Positions 12,901 to 27,400 of a DNA stretch of 64,000 nt are shown here, one piece after another. This stretch comes from Achatina immaculata (taxonomy: Eukaryota; Mollusca; Gastropoda; Stylommatophora; Achatinidae): NCBI GenBank assembly GCA_009760885.1, contig CM019716.1:10858438-10922437 (forward strand). The letters run 5' to 3'. A program made the position numbers and the translations under genes. How positions within the stretch are numbered: the stretch's first letter is position 1; each line of letters opens with the position of its first letter. The notes beneath the pieces were generated by a model that had not been told where the DNA came from, ran no database searches, and worked only from the letters and a program-made list of their open reading frames with translations.

Positions 12901-15900
12901 AGATAGGACAGGGTCTTTACTCCCAAGTCTTTGTGATACAGGTGACTGCAGCCCCCCCCCCCCTCCCACCTGTAAGATTCGGCTGAAGTAAAGCCACGTT
13001 TCTATCTAATATTAGTTTGTAAGATATGACCTTCGTATCTAGCATTAGTTTGTAAGATATGACCTTCCTATCTAGCATTAGTTTGTAAGATATGACCTTC
13101 CTATCTAGCATTAGTTTGTAAGATATGACCTTCCTATCTAGCATTAGTTTGTAAGATATGACCTTCCTATCTAGCATTAGTTTGTAAGATATGACCTTCC
13201 TGTCTAGCACTAGTTTGTAAGATATGACCTTCCTATCTAACACTAGTTTGTAAGATATGACCTTCCTATCTAGCACTAGTTTGTAAGATATGACCTTCAT
13301 ATCTAGCACTAGTTTGTAAGATACAATTTTTCCTGATCTGAGAAGGCCTTTACAATTATTCTGTATTTTCCCACCCTTCCCCAACAGAAAATTGAGAGGG
13401 GGGGGGTGTCCGTCAATTCTGAAACAAGAGCCATACTTTAAATATCTTATTACTGATAAAACTCTTTTTTTGTTGACAGGTCACTATAACCAACCCTGAC
13501 CCTGAGATGACCTTGCTGCATTTCCTTCGATACAAGCGTATCCTTCACAAGAAGAAGAACTGATAATGTCGACCCGCTAGCTTCACGAGTAGAATAATTT
13601 TGACTTATTTCCAAACACTAGAGCTCTCTGCTAGTCCTATCACTGCCTAAACTGATGATGCAGTTTTGAAGATCCGGTTCAGCAAATGAAGCTTCTAATC
13701 TGTCTTTTTTTCTTTTAAATGCTGGAAAACCACACCTGGCTTAGAGGTAAGAGAGGCGTGGTAGTAGCCGTTATTTCCGTATGAGAGAATCTATACATTG
13801 ATATCCAGTTTCCTGGGAAGTCTGAACTATAGACTTCAGTCAGGCGTGAACTACAGACGTCAATCAGGCGTGAACTATAGACGTCTGTCAGGCATGAAGT
13901 ATAGCTTTCAGTCAGGCATGAAGTATAGACGTCAGTCAGGCATGAAGTGTGGGCTTCAGTCAAGCATGAAGTATAGGCTTCAGTCAGGGATAAAGTATAG
14001 GCTTCAGTCAGGGATAAAGTATAGGCTTCAGTCAGGCATGAAGTATAGGTTTCAGTCAGGCATGAAGTATAGACGTCAGTCAGGCATGAAGTATGGGCTT
14101 CAGTCAGGCATGAAGTATAGGCTTCAGTCAGGGATAAAGTATAGGCTTCAGTCAAGCATGAAGTATAGGTTTCAGTCAGGCATGAAGTATAGACGTCAGT
14201 CAGGCATGAAGTATAGACTTCATTCAAGCATGAAGTATAGGTTTCAGTCAGGCATGAAGTATAGCTTTCAGTCAAGCATGAAGTATAGGTTTCAGTCAGG
14301 CATGAAGTATAGCTTTCAGTCAGGCATGAAGTATAGAAGTCAGTCAGGCATGAAGTATAGGCTTCAGTCAGACATAAAGTATAGACTTCAGTCGGGCATG
14401 AAGTATAGGCTTCAGTCAGACATAAAGTATAGGCTTCAGTCAAGTATAAAGTATAGGCTTCAGTCAGGCATGAAGTATAGGCTTCAGTCAGGCATGAAGT
14501 ATAGGCTTCAGTCAGACATAAAGTATAGACTTCAGTCGGGCATGAAGTATAGGCTTCAGTCAGACATAAAGTATAGGTTTCAGTCAAATATAAAGTATAG
14601 GCTTCAGTCAGGCATGAAGTATAGGCTTCAGTCAGGCATGAAGTATAGGCTTCAGTCAGACATAAAGTATAGACTTCAGTCAAGTATGCAGTATAGGCTT
14701 CAGTCAGGCATGAAGTATAGGCTTCAGTCAAGTATGAAGTATAGGTTTCAGTCAGACATGAAGTATAGGCTTCAGTCAGGCATGAAGTATAGGCTTCAGT
14801 CAGACATGAAGTATAGGCTTCAGTCAGGCATGAAGTATAGGCTTCAGTCAGACATAAAGTATAGACTTCAGTCAAGTATGCAGTATAGGCTTCAGTCAGG
14901 CATGAAGTATAGGCTTCAGTCAAGTATGAAGTATAGGTTTCAGTCAGACATGAAGTATAGGCTTCAGTCAGGCATGAAGTATAGGCTTCAGTCAGACATG
15001 AAGTATAGGCTTCAGTCAGGCATGAAGTATAGGCTTCAGTCAGACATGAAGTATAGGCTTCAGTCAAGCATGAAGTATAGACTTCAGTCAGGCATGAAGT
15101 ATAGGCTTCAGTCAGACATGAAGTATAGGCTTCAGTCAGACATGAAGTATAGGCTTCAGTCAGGCATGAAGTATAGGTTTCAGTCAGACATGAAGTATAG
15201 GCTTCAGTCAGGCATGAAGTATAGGCTTCAGTCAGGCATGAAGTATAGGCTTCAGTCAGACATGAAGTATAGGCTTCAGTCAGGCATGAAATATAGACGT
15301 CACTCAAGACTGAAATGTGGGGAGAGAAAGGTGGACTTGAAGATGGAAGGGTTTAAATACTGATCCAGAGTTTTAGTATATAACTTAGTATGACAAAATA
15401 AAGTTCAAACAAGCAAATCTATTTCAATACACGATCTCCCGAAGAAAACCCATTATTATTTCTTTTGTTATCTCAGTCTGTTCTGTCAGGTGACTCATCT
15501 GGTAAATACTTAATATCAGTTCTCAGAACTCAGTTAAAATATATTTATACTCGTCGAATCTGTCTGGGAAAAAAAACTGGCTACCTGCTACTTCCGTTTG
15601 ATAATAATACTTCGACTTCAGTGTGCAGTTTGATACTTCGTGGCAGGACGTATAATTCACGTGAAGTTAACGATAAAATAAACTGGTATTTCAATGTTAC
15701 GGTCACAATCCATCAGTTTAATGTTAAATTCATGATGAGAGAAATGAACTAAGAATTCTAAACATCTAACTAAGGATAGCACGCGTTTTTTTTTCTCCCT
15801 GTAAGTTTTCTGTTTGCCACCATCATTGTAGCATTAATTGTTACTTTGTGTAATATTCCTTACAACCTGAGTCAACCTGACTGGCACCAAGCTCGGATGT

Positions 15901-18900
15901 GGAGAGGGCGGCTGTGGGGCGTGTACGGTGATGTTCTCTCGCTATGACTCCGCCCACGACATCATCAAGTATCCTTTTACATATTCCTCTCACTAGATTT
16001 ACCTCCTCTATCTCATCCTAGCATTAGTCGTATATTCCTCTCACTAGATTTACCTCCTCTATCTCATCCTAGCATTAGTCGTATATTCCTCTCACTAGAT
16101 TTATCTCCTCTATCTCATCCTAGCATTAGTCGTATATTCCTCTCACTAGATTTACCTCCTCTATCTCATCCTAGCATTAGTCGTATATTCCTCTCACTAG
16201 CTTTATTCCTCTATCTCATCCTTGTAATGTGTTGGTTGACATTTTTACTGTTATATCACTGAAAGATGTTCCTTTTGGCACAGTATAAATCACCCTGTAA
16301 ATCGCCTTGTAAGTCGCCCTGTAAGTCACCTTGTAAATCGCATTGTAAATCGACTTGTAAGTAGCCCTGTAAATCGCCCTATATATCACCATGTAGGTCA
16401 CCCTATGTATCATCATGTAAGTCACCCTATGTATCACCATGTAAGTCACCCTATGTATCATCATGTAAGTCACCCTATATATCACCATGTAGGTCACCCT
16501 ATGTATCACCATGTAAGTCACCCTGTATATCGCCCTGTAAGTCATCCTGTAAATCACCATATAAGTCATCCTGTAAATCGCCCTGTAAGTCACCCTGTAC
16601 ATCACCACGTAAGTCACCCTCTATATCGCCCTGTACGCCACCCTGTAAGTCACTTTATACATCGCCCTGTAAGTCACCCTATATATTTCCCTGTAAGTAG
16701 CCCTGTATATCACCATGTAAGTTACTCTGTATATCGCCTTGTAAATCACTCTATATATCGCCCTGTAAGTCAACCTATATATCACCATGCAAGTCACTCT
16801 ATATATCACCATGTTATATATCTTATATATATCTTATATCCTTCCCGTGCCGTTAGACGTCACATAGGGCTCGCAAAGTAGTTCGCCAATTTTTCCTGTC
16901 TTCGGCGAGTCTTTCAACCTCAACAAAGGATTTTATGCCTGTTAACTTGGCCTCTCTTAATAATGTCCTCTTCAGAGTTTCACGCGGTCTGCCCCTTTTT
17001 CTTCGGCCTGTTGTGTTCCACTTGATAGCTTGTTTTGGGATTCTCTGATCATTTCTTCTCATCAAGTGACCAACATATGTTCATCTCCTTTTCCTGATCA
17101 CCCGTGAGACTGGTTGTTGTTCAGTCATCTGTCTTATCTCTGCATTGTTCTTGAATTCATTCCACTTGATGCCGAGTATTTTCCTTAGGCATTTGTTTTC
17201 AAAAGAGTCTAATTTCTTTTCTATTTCTTTAGTTGTTTTCCAGCTTTCGCATGCATAAATGAGGGTGGATATTACATTTGAATTGAATAGTCTTAACTTG
17301 GTTTTTGTGCTTATAACTTTTGAATTCCATATGTTCTCAAGATTCTTGAAGATTGATGCTGCTTTTGCAATTCTGATCCTAACTTCCTTTCTAGTGTCAC
17401 CATCCTGGTCTATGTAGCTGCCAAGGTATGCAAATTGATTGACTTCTTCAATATCTGTCCCTTCTATGTGTATTTTTCCATTTTGATTGATGGGAATTTT
17501 CATTATTTTTGTTTTGTCCTTGTTAATTTCAAGTCCTATTTTGCTAGCCAGTGAAGATAGGCTATCTGTTTTTTCTTGCATGGAATTCACATTATTACTG
17601 ATAAGAGTTATGTCATCAGCAAAATCAAGATCTTCTAGTTGGGTCCCATGTACCCAGTCAATACCTGTGTTACCTGTGCAGCATTTTGTCATTATGAAGT
17701 CTATTGTAATTCCAAAAAGTAAAGGAGACAGTATACATCCTTGTTTCACGCCTGTTTCAATCTGGAACCATTCACTCATCCCTTCTTCTGTCTTGACTGC
17801 ACAACCATATCCATTGTATAAGTCCTTAATGATGTTGACAATTTTAGATGGTATTCCATATAGACATAAAATTCTCCATAATGAATCTCTGTGTATGCTA
17901 TCAAATGCCTTCTTAAAATCTATGAAATTCAGTATTAATGGTTTCTGCTTTTCAATATGTTCTTCAAGTATTATTCTGAGAGTAAAGATCTGGTCGAGAC
18001 AGCTTCTCCCTTTTCGAAATCCTGCTTGTTCTTCTCTCATTGCAGTATCCACTATATCTTTGAGTCTATTCAAAATGACCTTGCAAAATACTTTTGACAC
18101 AACTGATATTAAGGTTACTCCTCTCCAGTTGTTACAGTCACTAAGGTTGCCCTTTTTTGGTATTTTAACAATGATTCCCTTCTTCCAATTAGAAGGGACC
18201 TTTTCTTCTTTCCAAATCTTGTTAAACATTCTCTGTAGTTGTCTCATGTTGTCACTATTGATAGCTTTTAGCATCTCGGCTGTTATTTCATCACCATGTT
18301 AGTCACCCTATATATCAACCTGTAAGTCACCCTGTCTATCACCATGTAAGTGACCCTGTATATCGCCATGTAAGTCACCTTATATATCACCATGTAAGTC
18401 ACCCTGTATATCGCCATGTAAGTCACCCTGTATATCACCATGTAAGTCACCTTATATATCGCCATGTAAGTGACCCTGTATATCACCATGTAAGTCACCT
18501 TATATATCACCATGTAAGTCACCCTGTATATCGCCATGTAAGTCACCCTGTATATTACCATGTAAGTCACCTTATATATCACCCTGTATATCACCATGTA
18601 AATTACCCTATAAATCGCCATGTAAGTGACCCTGTATATCACCATGTAAGTCACCTTATATATCAACCTGTAAATCACCTTGTATATCACCATGTAAGTC
18701 ACCTTATATATAAACCAGTAAGTCACCCTATATATCGCCATGTAACTCACCCTGTACATCACCATGTAAGTCACCCTGTATACACCATGTAAGTTACCTC
18801 ATATATCAATCTGTAAGTCACCCTATATATCGTCCTATACGTCACCCTGTATATCACCATGTAAGTCATATATCAACCTGTAATTCACCCTATATGTCGC

Positions 18901-20903
18901 CCTGTAAGTCACCCTATATATCAACCTGTAAGTCACCCTATATATCGCCCTGTAAGTCACCCTATATATCAACCCGTAAGTCACCCTATATATTAACCTG
19001 TAAGTCATCCTATATATCGCCCTGTAAGTCACCCTATATATCAACCCGTAAGTCACCCTATATATCAACCTGTAAGTCACCTTATATATCGCCCTGTAAG
19101 TCACCCTATATATCACCCTGTAAGTCACCCTGTATTTGCCCTCTAAGTCACCCTATATATCACCCTGTAAGTCACCCTGTATTTGCCCTTTAAGTCACCC
19201 TATATATCACCCTGTAAGTCACCCTGTATTTGCCCTCTAAGTCACCCTATATATCACCTGTAAGTCACCCTGTATTTGCCCTCTAAGTCACCCTATATAT
19301 CACCCTGTATTTGCCCTCTAAGTCACCCTATATATCACCCTGTAAGTCACCCTGTATTTGCCCTGTAAGTGACTCATGAGAATGGGAAAGTGGTCACAGA
19401 ACAAACATCCAGAAAATTTACTTAAAATTCTGTCAAATTTTGTCTGTAACAGCAGAGACAAGAAAAATGGCGCTGCCATATACAGGAAATATTCTTCTCT
19501 TAATTAGTTTCTGAGAAATGTTTGTGAGGTAAAGAGAATACGTAAACTGATGAAACAAAAATTAGAATCAACAAATAAAGAAAGATGAAACATGATAACC
19601 AGAAAGACAGAAGAGTTCTCTAGAATAACAGGGAACATTAAAAATATTCAGCGAGGAAAATACAATCAAAATTCTCTGGATATGTAACGAGAGGACAGAA
19701 GTTACAGAGCTTTAACAGTCACTAGACATGTCATGAGAAGATAGAGAACATGACAATCACTGGACATGTCATGAGAAGACAGAAGTTACAGAACTTGACA
19801 ATTACTAGATATGTCATGAGAAGATAGAGAACATGACAATCACTGGACATGTCATGAGAAGACAGAAGTTACAGAACTTGACAATTACTGAAAAACTCAA
19901 AAGAAAAAGAAAAAGAGGAGACAATGACAATATGACCAAATGCAAAGGGCTTCGAGAAGATTCAGTACATTTGACTAGAATTATCAAGAACAACTCGAAT
20001 ATGGGCAACGTTCTATCTCGCACCCTTATTTGTATGGCACATGATGATGACTGCTATCACTGTCACTGGAGATTTCTTAACAAGGTCTCATACACTACGC
20101 CGTCAACTCCTGCCTCGCTCCGCTCTGTGCCCTGCATGGGATCGCAGTTACCACTGTGGAAGGGATCGGCAGTCTTAAAACTAAGCTACACCCTATACAG
20201 GTAAGCAGACATGTTGTCCCAGCATTTCTCTGCGCTACAAACACGTGCACAAACACACTAAACATGCACAAACACACTACACATGCACAAACACACTACA
20301 CATGTACGAACACACTACACACGCACAAACACACTACACATGTACGAACACACTACACACGCACGAACACACTACACACGCACAAACACACTACACATGC
20401 ACAAACACACTACACATGCACGAACACAATACACATTCACAAACACACTACACATGCACGTACACACTACACACGCACAACCACAATACACTTGCACAAA
20501 CACACTACACATGCACGAACACACTACGCATGCACGAACACACTACACATGCACAAACACACTACACATGGACAAACACACTACACATGCACAAACACAC
20601 AACATATCTGCAACATGCAGTCATCCACACCAAGGATAACCTTCACTCACTTTTTGGCCGAAAGTGTGGCCAACAAATGATGAACATCGCTTCATTATGA
20701 AATATATTTCACTGAAACGGGCGGACAAATCATAAATAAATAAATTTATTAAACATTCCAACGAAGCCAATTCTAAACGTGTTTACATTCACTTTTCGTT
20801 TACAAAATTTGTTAATGGTTTTTAAAAAATAATGTAAAAATGTAAAGAAATGAAATGTGAAATTTTCTATTCCATTTCTGTCACAAATTGCAGAACATCT
20901 GAG

Positions 20904-20968
<65 letters not shown>

Positions 20969-21433
20969 AAGTGACATCAACGATTTCAGACCTATATTTA
21001 GACTTGTAGCAGCTCTCGTGTCCTTCTTATGTCCATGGACAAAGTAGCACTTAAAGAGGACACAAGACAATGCATACACCGTCTTTACTCTCTGAACACT
21101 ACTTCGGTTCCTACTGCCACCTATGAAATAAAAAAAATTTTTTTTAAGGCAGGACTTTTTCAAAAGCCGTCTCACAAGAGATTGCGCACAATACGATCCA
21201 TCGTCCACTTGGAGAATTATGTCTCGTCATTCTGTCCCAGTTCTAAGAAATGCCTGACCATCAATTTCTAGGAAATCAGTGGTCAGTTCGTGCAAATTGT
21301 GTTTGTGTTTCATCTTCCGGATGTCGTAAAATGTGACGTCAGCAAGAAATTGGTCACATAACTTTTGTATGCGTGTCAGAATTATCATAAACACTTCGTC
21401 AGTTCTGGCCAACTTCATCTCTCTCTCTCTCTC

Positions 21434-21481
<48 letters not shown>

Positions 21482-24400
21482 AATGTAAAACGGGCCTGTG
21501 TGCCCAACTCTTTACCCTTTAAAAATAAAGATCATTCATTCATTCATACATACAGACAGACAGACATCCACACACACACACGATGAAGCCATGAGAGAAC
21601 CCCTGTCATCTCTGCAATCATTCAAACCACAATCCAAACTGCTCACACAATTTCTTGTGTTGTTTAAAGCGTCAGATAGCAGAGAACCACGGTTCACAGT
21701 GTGGCTTTTGTACTCCTGGTATAATCATGTCCATCTACGCCCTTCTGAGGAGCAACCCATGTCCCACACAGAGCCAGGTGTACGATGCCTTGGATGGTGA
21801 GTACTTGTTTTACAGTTTACAGTGCGTGTACAGGTAGACAGAGATGCGTGCACAGGTAGACAGAGGTGCGCGCACAGGTAGACAGAGGTGCGTGTACAAG
21901 TAGACAGGTGCGTGTACAGGTAGACAGAGATGCGTGCACAGGTAGACAGAGGTGCGTGTACAAGTAGACAGGTGCGTGTACAGGTAGACAGAGGTGCGTG
22001 TACGGGTAGACAGAGGTGCGTTTACGGGTAGACAGAGGTGCGTTTACAGGTAGACAGAGGTGCGTGTGCAGGTAGACATAGGTGCGTGTACGGGTAGACA
22101 GGTGCGTGTATGGGTAGACAGAGGTGTGTGTACGGGTAGACAGAGGTGTGTGTACGGGTAGACATAGGTGTGTGTACGGGTAGACAGGTGCGTGTATGGG
22201 TAGACATAGGTGTGTGTACGGGTAGACAGGTGCGTGTATGGGTAGACATAGGTGTGTGTACGGGTAGACAGGTGCGTGTATGGGTAGACAGAGGTGTGTG
22301 TACGGGTAGACATAGGTGTGTGTACTGGTAGACAGGTGCGTGTACTGGTAGACAGGTGCGTGTACGGGTAGACAGAGGTGCGTGTACAGGTAGACAGAGG
22401 TGTATGGCTCAGTTTTACAACAACAAAAAAATAGAGCGAGAACACATTAAACGCCATGACAATCTAGAGAAGACCGTCTTAGAAGGGTACATACTGGGGA
22501 AAAGAAAGAGAGGAAGACCAAGACGAAGATGGCTGCAAGACATCGTTTATGATCTGTAAATGCATCAGCAGCAGGCCATCTTGCTTACAACCGAGAGGCC
22601 TACAGGAGTGCTGTTAGGGAGACAAAGTTCCGCAAGGGACATGCAGATGAATGAGAGTGAGGAAGTGGGCAGGAACGAATAATGCAAGAAATAATATGAG
22701 AACGTACAAATAAAGAATACACAACAATCCAATATTTCGGCAAATGCCTTTGTCAAGGAACACACAGAAGCAACACAACATATAAAAACACGATAAATAG
22801 ATGAAAAATTAAACACTTTGTTTTTTTTTTTCGGTTTTTAAAGACGGGCACAGAATACGTCCAGACAGATTAGGTAAGCACACAGTAGAAGCAGACAATT
22901 GTCTGAAAAATGAGAGGGAGTCCATAATAAAGGACACATGACGTTACATCCCAGATTTTAAAAAAAAACCCACATAGCTATGATCGAAAGAAAAGCCACA
23001 CAAAGAGTGCAGATAATAAAATGAGAAAACAAGATGGATGACGGAAGGTTCAGAATGAATAGAGGTCGATGAAAGGACAGAACTGTTGGCTCAGGAAACC
23101 TGGACAAAGAAGCTATCAAAGCCCTGTGACAGCTGAGGAATAAGGATAAAAATGGCTGGAAAATTAACCATAAAGTAAGAGAACACAGTTTTATATGATT
23201 CAGTCAGTCATCTGCATGTCCCTTGCGGAACTTTGCCTCCCTAACAGCACTCCTGTAGGCCTCTCGGTTGTGAGCAAGATGGCCTGCTGCTGATGCATCC
23301 ATTCGCAGATCATCAACGATGTCTTGCAGCCATCTTCACCCTCTCTTTCTTTTTCCCATTATGTACCCTTCCAAGCTGGTCTTCTCTAAATCCTCATGAC
23401 GTTTAATGTGTCCAAAATATTGAAGTTTTCTCTGTTTAATCCTCTTTACTAGCCAACCTTCTTCAACATTAAGTTCTTGTAGTATGGATATATTCGTTCT
23501 TTTTTGTGTCCATGATATTTGAAGAACTCTTCTGTAGCATTTACACTCAAAGGCATTTATGTGTTTCTCAGCTGTTTGTAGGATTAGACCTCGAAAAAAG
23601 CGTAGACAAAGCACTTTAGTGAAACGTGAGAGAAAGGAAAATCACAAGAGAATTACTTGGGATTCGAACCACGGACTCCGGTATGACGAGCAACCGTCTA
23701 CCCACGAGAGAACAGCGTACTAACGAACTACACTATCTCGCACCACCAAAAAAAAAAAAAAGGTGTTTTGAAAACGAAGTCATTAGTACCTTTTAGTCGA
23801 CATGAAAATTCGAGGTAATTCTCGTGTGATTTTTATTTCTCTGACGTCTCACTAAAGCCTTTTTCTACGATTTTTTTCGAGGTCTAATCCTACAAAACCG
23901 TGTTCTCTTACTTTGCCATACGAAAGTCGCGTTGTTTCCTATCTATAACAAAAAAAATTGTTCCTGGAAATTAACACATGAGAAAATTCGAGGAACTCTA
24001 CCTGGGATTAACAATAAGTTAGATCTCTTTGAGCTGCTCCGCATTTCTGCCCAATGTTGTGCCCGTCTGTTTTCTCTGTTTCTATTTCTGCCCAATGTTA
24101 TGCCCGTCTGTTTTCTCTGTTTCTATTTCTGCTTAATGTTATGCCCGTCTGTTTTCTCTGTTTCTATTTCTGCCCAATGTTATGCCCGTCTGTTTTCTCT
24201 GTTTCTATTTCTGCTCTTGATGGTCAGCTTTCTTGTCTTAGTCTCATTGACTTTGCAGCATTTTCTCATTCTCATCACAGGAGAGTGTGGCTTAGTGCAG
24301 TTATACATCATGTTGCTGTATGTACTGGTTACTGCTGTTTGTGTTGGTTACTGCTGTTTGTGTTGGTTACTGCTGTTTGTCTTGGTTGCTGCTGTTTGTG

Positions 24401-27400
24401 TTGGTTGCTGCTGTTTGTGTTGGTTGCTGCTGTTTGTGTTGGTTGCTGCTGTTTGTCTTGGTTCCTGCTGTTTGTCTTGGTTGCTGTTGTGTGTATTTCT
24501 TTACATATTGTACAATAATTTGGAGTGGGGGTGGGGGTTAGGAAGGAGAAGAGCTGGTCATGCTTGACTGGTGGAACAGTTTCTGAGGCTGACAGCCTAG
24601 AGCTGGTCATGCTTGACTGGTGGAACAGTTTCTGAGGCTGACAGCCTAGAGCTGGTCATGCTTGACTGGTGGAACAGTTTCTGAGGCTGACAGCCTAGAG
24701 CTGGTCATGCTTGACTGGTGGAACAGTTTCTGAGGCTGACAGCCTAGAGCTGGGGAAAACTTCTTCCTGGTGCTCCCCCAGGCTGGATAACTTGACCTTG
24801 TCTGCACAGAGGTCAAGTCTGCCTGTTCATGAAGTCTGCTCTAGCACTTAAACTCACCCAACATCCAGCACTGTGGATTTACATCAAAGTCATCAGCAAG
24901 AGAGAGCACAAGTTAGTTCCAGGAGATGAAAGAAGATGCTTTTAAAGGTTTTATTTGGTCCTGTGCTGTCTTGGTTTTGATGATAACGTTGGTAAGTGTG
25001 TAAGAGATGTAACTGCTACAGCTGGCCAGGACTAGCCGAGTGGGGTGATGTGCTCCATAGGGTGAAGTCTGCTGAGAGCCTCTGTGATATTTTCAGTGAA
25101 AGATTTTCACCACAGCACCAAATGCCCAGATCTTCACCACAGCATTAGATACCCAGATCTTCATTACATCACAAAATATCAAGACCTTCATTACAGCATA
25201 AAATATCAAGATCTTCATTACAGCATAAAATGTCAAGATCTTCATTACAGCATCAGATCTTAATGACTTCAAATTCACATTTTTATCCGATGATGATGAT
25301 AATGATGATCATGATGATGATGATAAGAGTACTATAGCCCCAAGATTCAATAATGATTATTTTGTATTTCTTCCAGGAAACCTTTGCCGTTGTACTGGAT
25401 ATAGACCAATTCTGGATGGTCTGTACCCTTTTACAAAGGTAGCTTTTTTGAAGTGTGTCATTTGGTTGTAATCGTTATAATGTACAGTACTTATCTGTGT
25501 ATGGTAATTGTTATATATTGTGTATGGTAATCATTATTATGTACAGTACTTATCTGTGTGTGGTAATTGTTATATATTGTGTATGGTAATCATTATTATG
25601 CATTTGTCTGTTCTGTATTGGGATCTGCATAGAATGTTTGGCAACATTTAACAAAAAGTTGCTTACAGTTCTTCATTTCTTGGGTAAATCTGCTTCACAA
25701 ATTTGTTGCTGTGTTCAAAGGTTCAAAATCAGACTCCGGCATCACTGCATTCAGCAAGCCCAGATATGGTCCGCCGCATGCCGCAGCATCCGTCCAAGAA
25801 TATGTCTGCTAACAGTTCCCATCAAATGTTGGTTTTTTATGGTGTGTTTTCTACCACACGGTTCAGATTTCCTGCCAGCCCCTTAATTTGTCCTAGCTCC
25901 AGCAGTCTCTTCACAACTACAATGTTCATCCATTCCTGCTCTTCATTCTCCCACAGTCTTTCAAATATGGGTTTAACAGTGTCACCCTTGTCCAGTCTTT
26001 CAAATATGAGTTTAACAGTGTCACCCTTGTCCAGTCTTTCAAATATGGGTTTAACAGTGTCACCCTTGTCCAGTCTTTCAAATATGGGTTTAACAGTGTC
26101 ACCCTTGTCCAGTCTTTCAAATATGAGTTTAACAGTGTCACCCTTGTCCAGTCTTTCAAATATGGGTTTAACAGTGTCACCCTTGTCCAGTCTTTCAAAT
26201 ATGGGTTTAACAGTGTCACCCTTGTCCAGTCTTTCAAATATGGATTTAACAGTATCACCCTTGTCCAGTCTTTCAAATATGGGTTTAACAGTGTCACCCT
26301 TGTTCATTCTTTCAAATATGGGTTTAACAGTGTCACCCTTGTTCATTCTTATCCTGCCATTTATTTTACCCCATCCAGCAAGCCTGTCTGCCACTTCTTT
26401 GCCATATGCTCCTGCATGCCCTGGACAGTAAAGCCATGTTAGTCTTGTCACAGCTGACTGGCTTAACAGATGAACCCATTCTTTTTTAAGCAATTTCTTC
26501 TCAATCTTACCAAGCATACTCTGTGAATCTGTCACAATGACACCATGAACTACATCGTGGGCAACTAGTCATTCCATTGCCACCAACACAGCTTCAGTTT
26601 CTATCCGCACGCTCGATGTGCTGACTTCGAGGCTCCTGAACCCTGTGCCACTGCTCGTCCATTTCAGTAGACAACAAAACCCCAAGCACTTCTGCTGTTC
26701 CGAGTCACTGAGCCGTCTGTATATATTACCATATCGGGAGACCCACAGTGAAGCTGGATGAGATCTTGAGTCTAAAATTCAGCTCCTCCTTGTGCCCAGT
26801 CTCTACATTCATGGCCCTTCTCACAATTCATTTAGCCAGCACAAAGTTGTTTTCCTACTTCATGTATTTTGTTTGACGATGGACAAGACTGTGTGTACAA
26901 ATGGTGCCTTGGCAAAAGAGTACACACAGATGTAGGATTAAGAAAGATTGTAAGAGAATCATCAAGAACTGTGAAAAGCAACTATGAGGAAAGAACACCA
27001 ATATGAAATAAAATACTAACAAAAAACACTAACCATATAACCACAAAGTCTTTCTAATACAAATAGGAGAGAACCTAAATTTATCTGCGAACTTGTTAAA
27101 GTTCATTGTGTGAACTTGCTGAATATTGTGCATTTCTAGACATCAATCAATCAAGTGCTGTGCCGCGTGGCATAGGTGATCATTTCTCTCCACAATTCCC
27201 TGTCTTTAGACTTGATTATGAGATCTGCCGATGACTTTCTTCCTAGCCATACTGACAGCCCATCTGGTAACTTCTCTCTCTCTTCCTCTTTCTCTTCTTC
27301 CCTCAATTTTTCCAGTTGCCACAATGTGTTGCAATTTTCCTCTTCTCAGAAAATGTCCTACAAATCTTGCTTGTCTGCCTCTGATCTTTGCTGTAATTTG

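Noticed and set aside
17487..18302. 271-codon frame on + overlapping the LINE
   Set aside because: It is the antisense of the reverse-transcriptase ORF, which has clear catalytic motifs on the minus strand.
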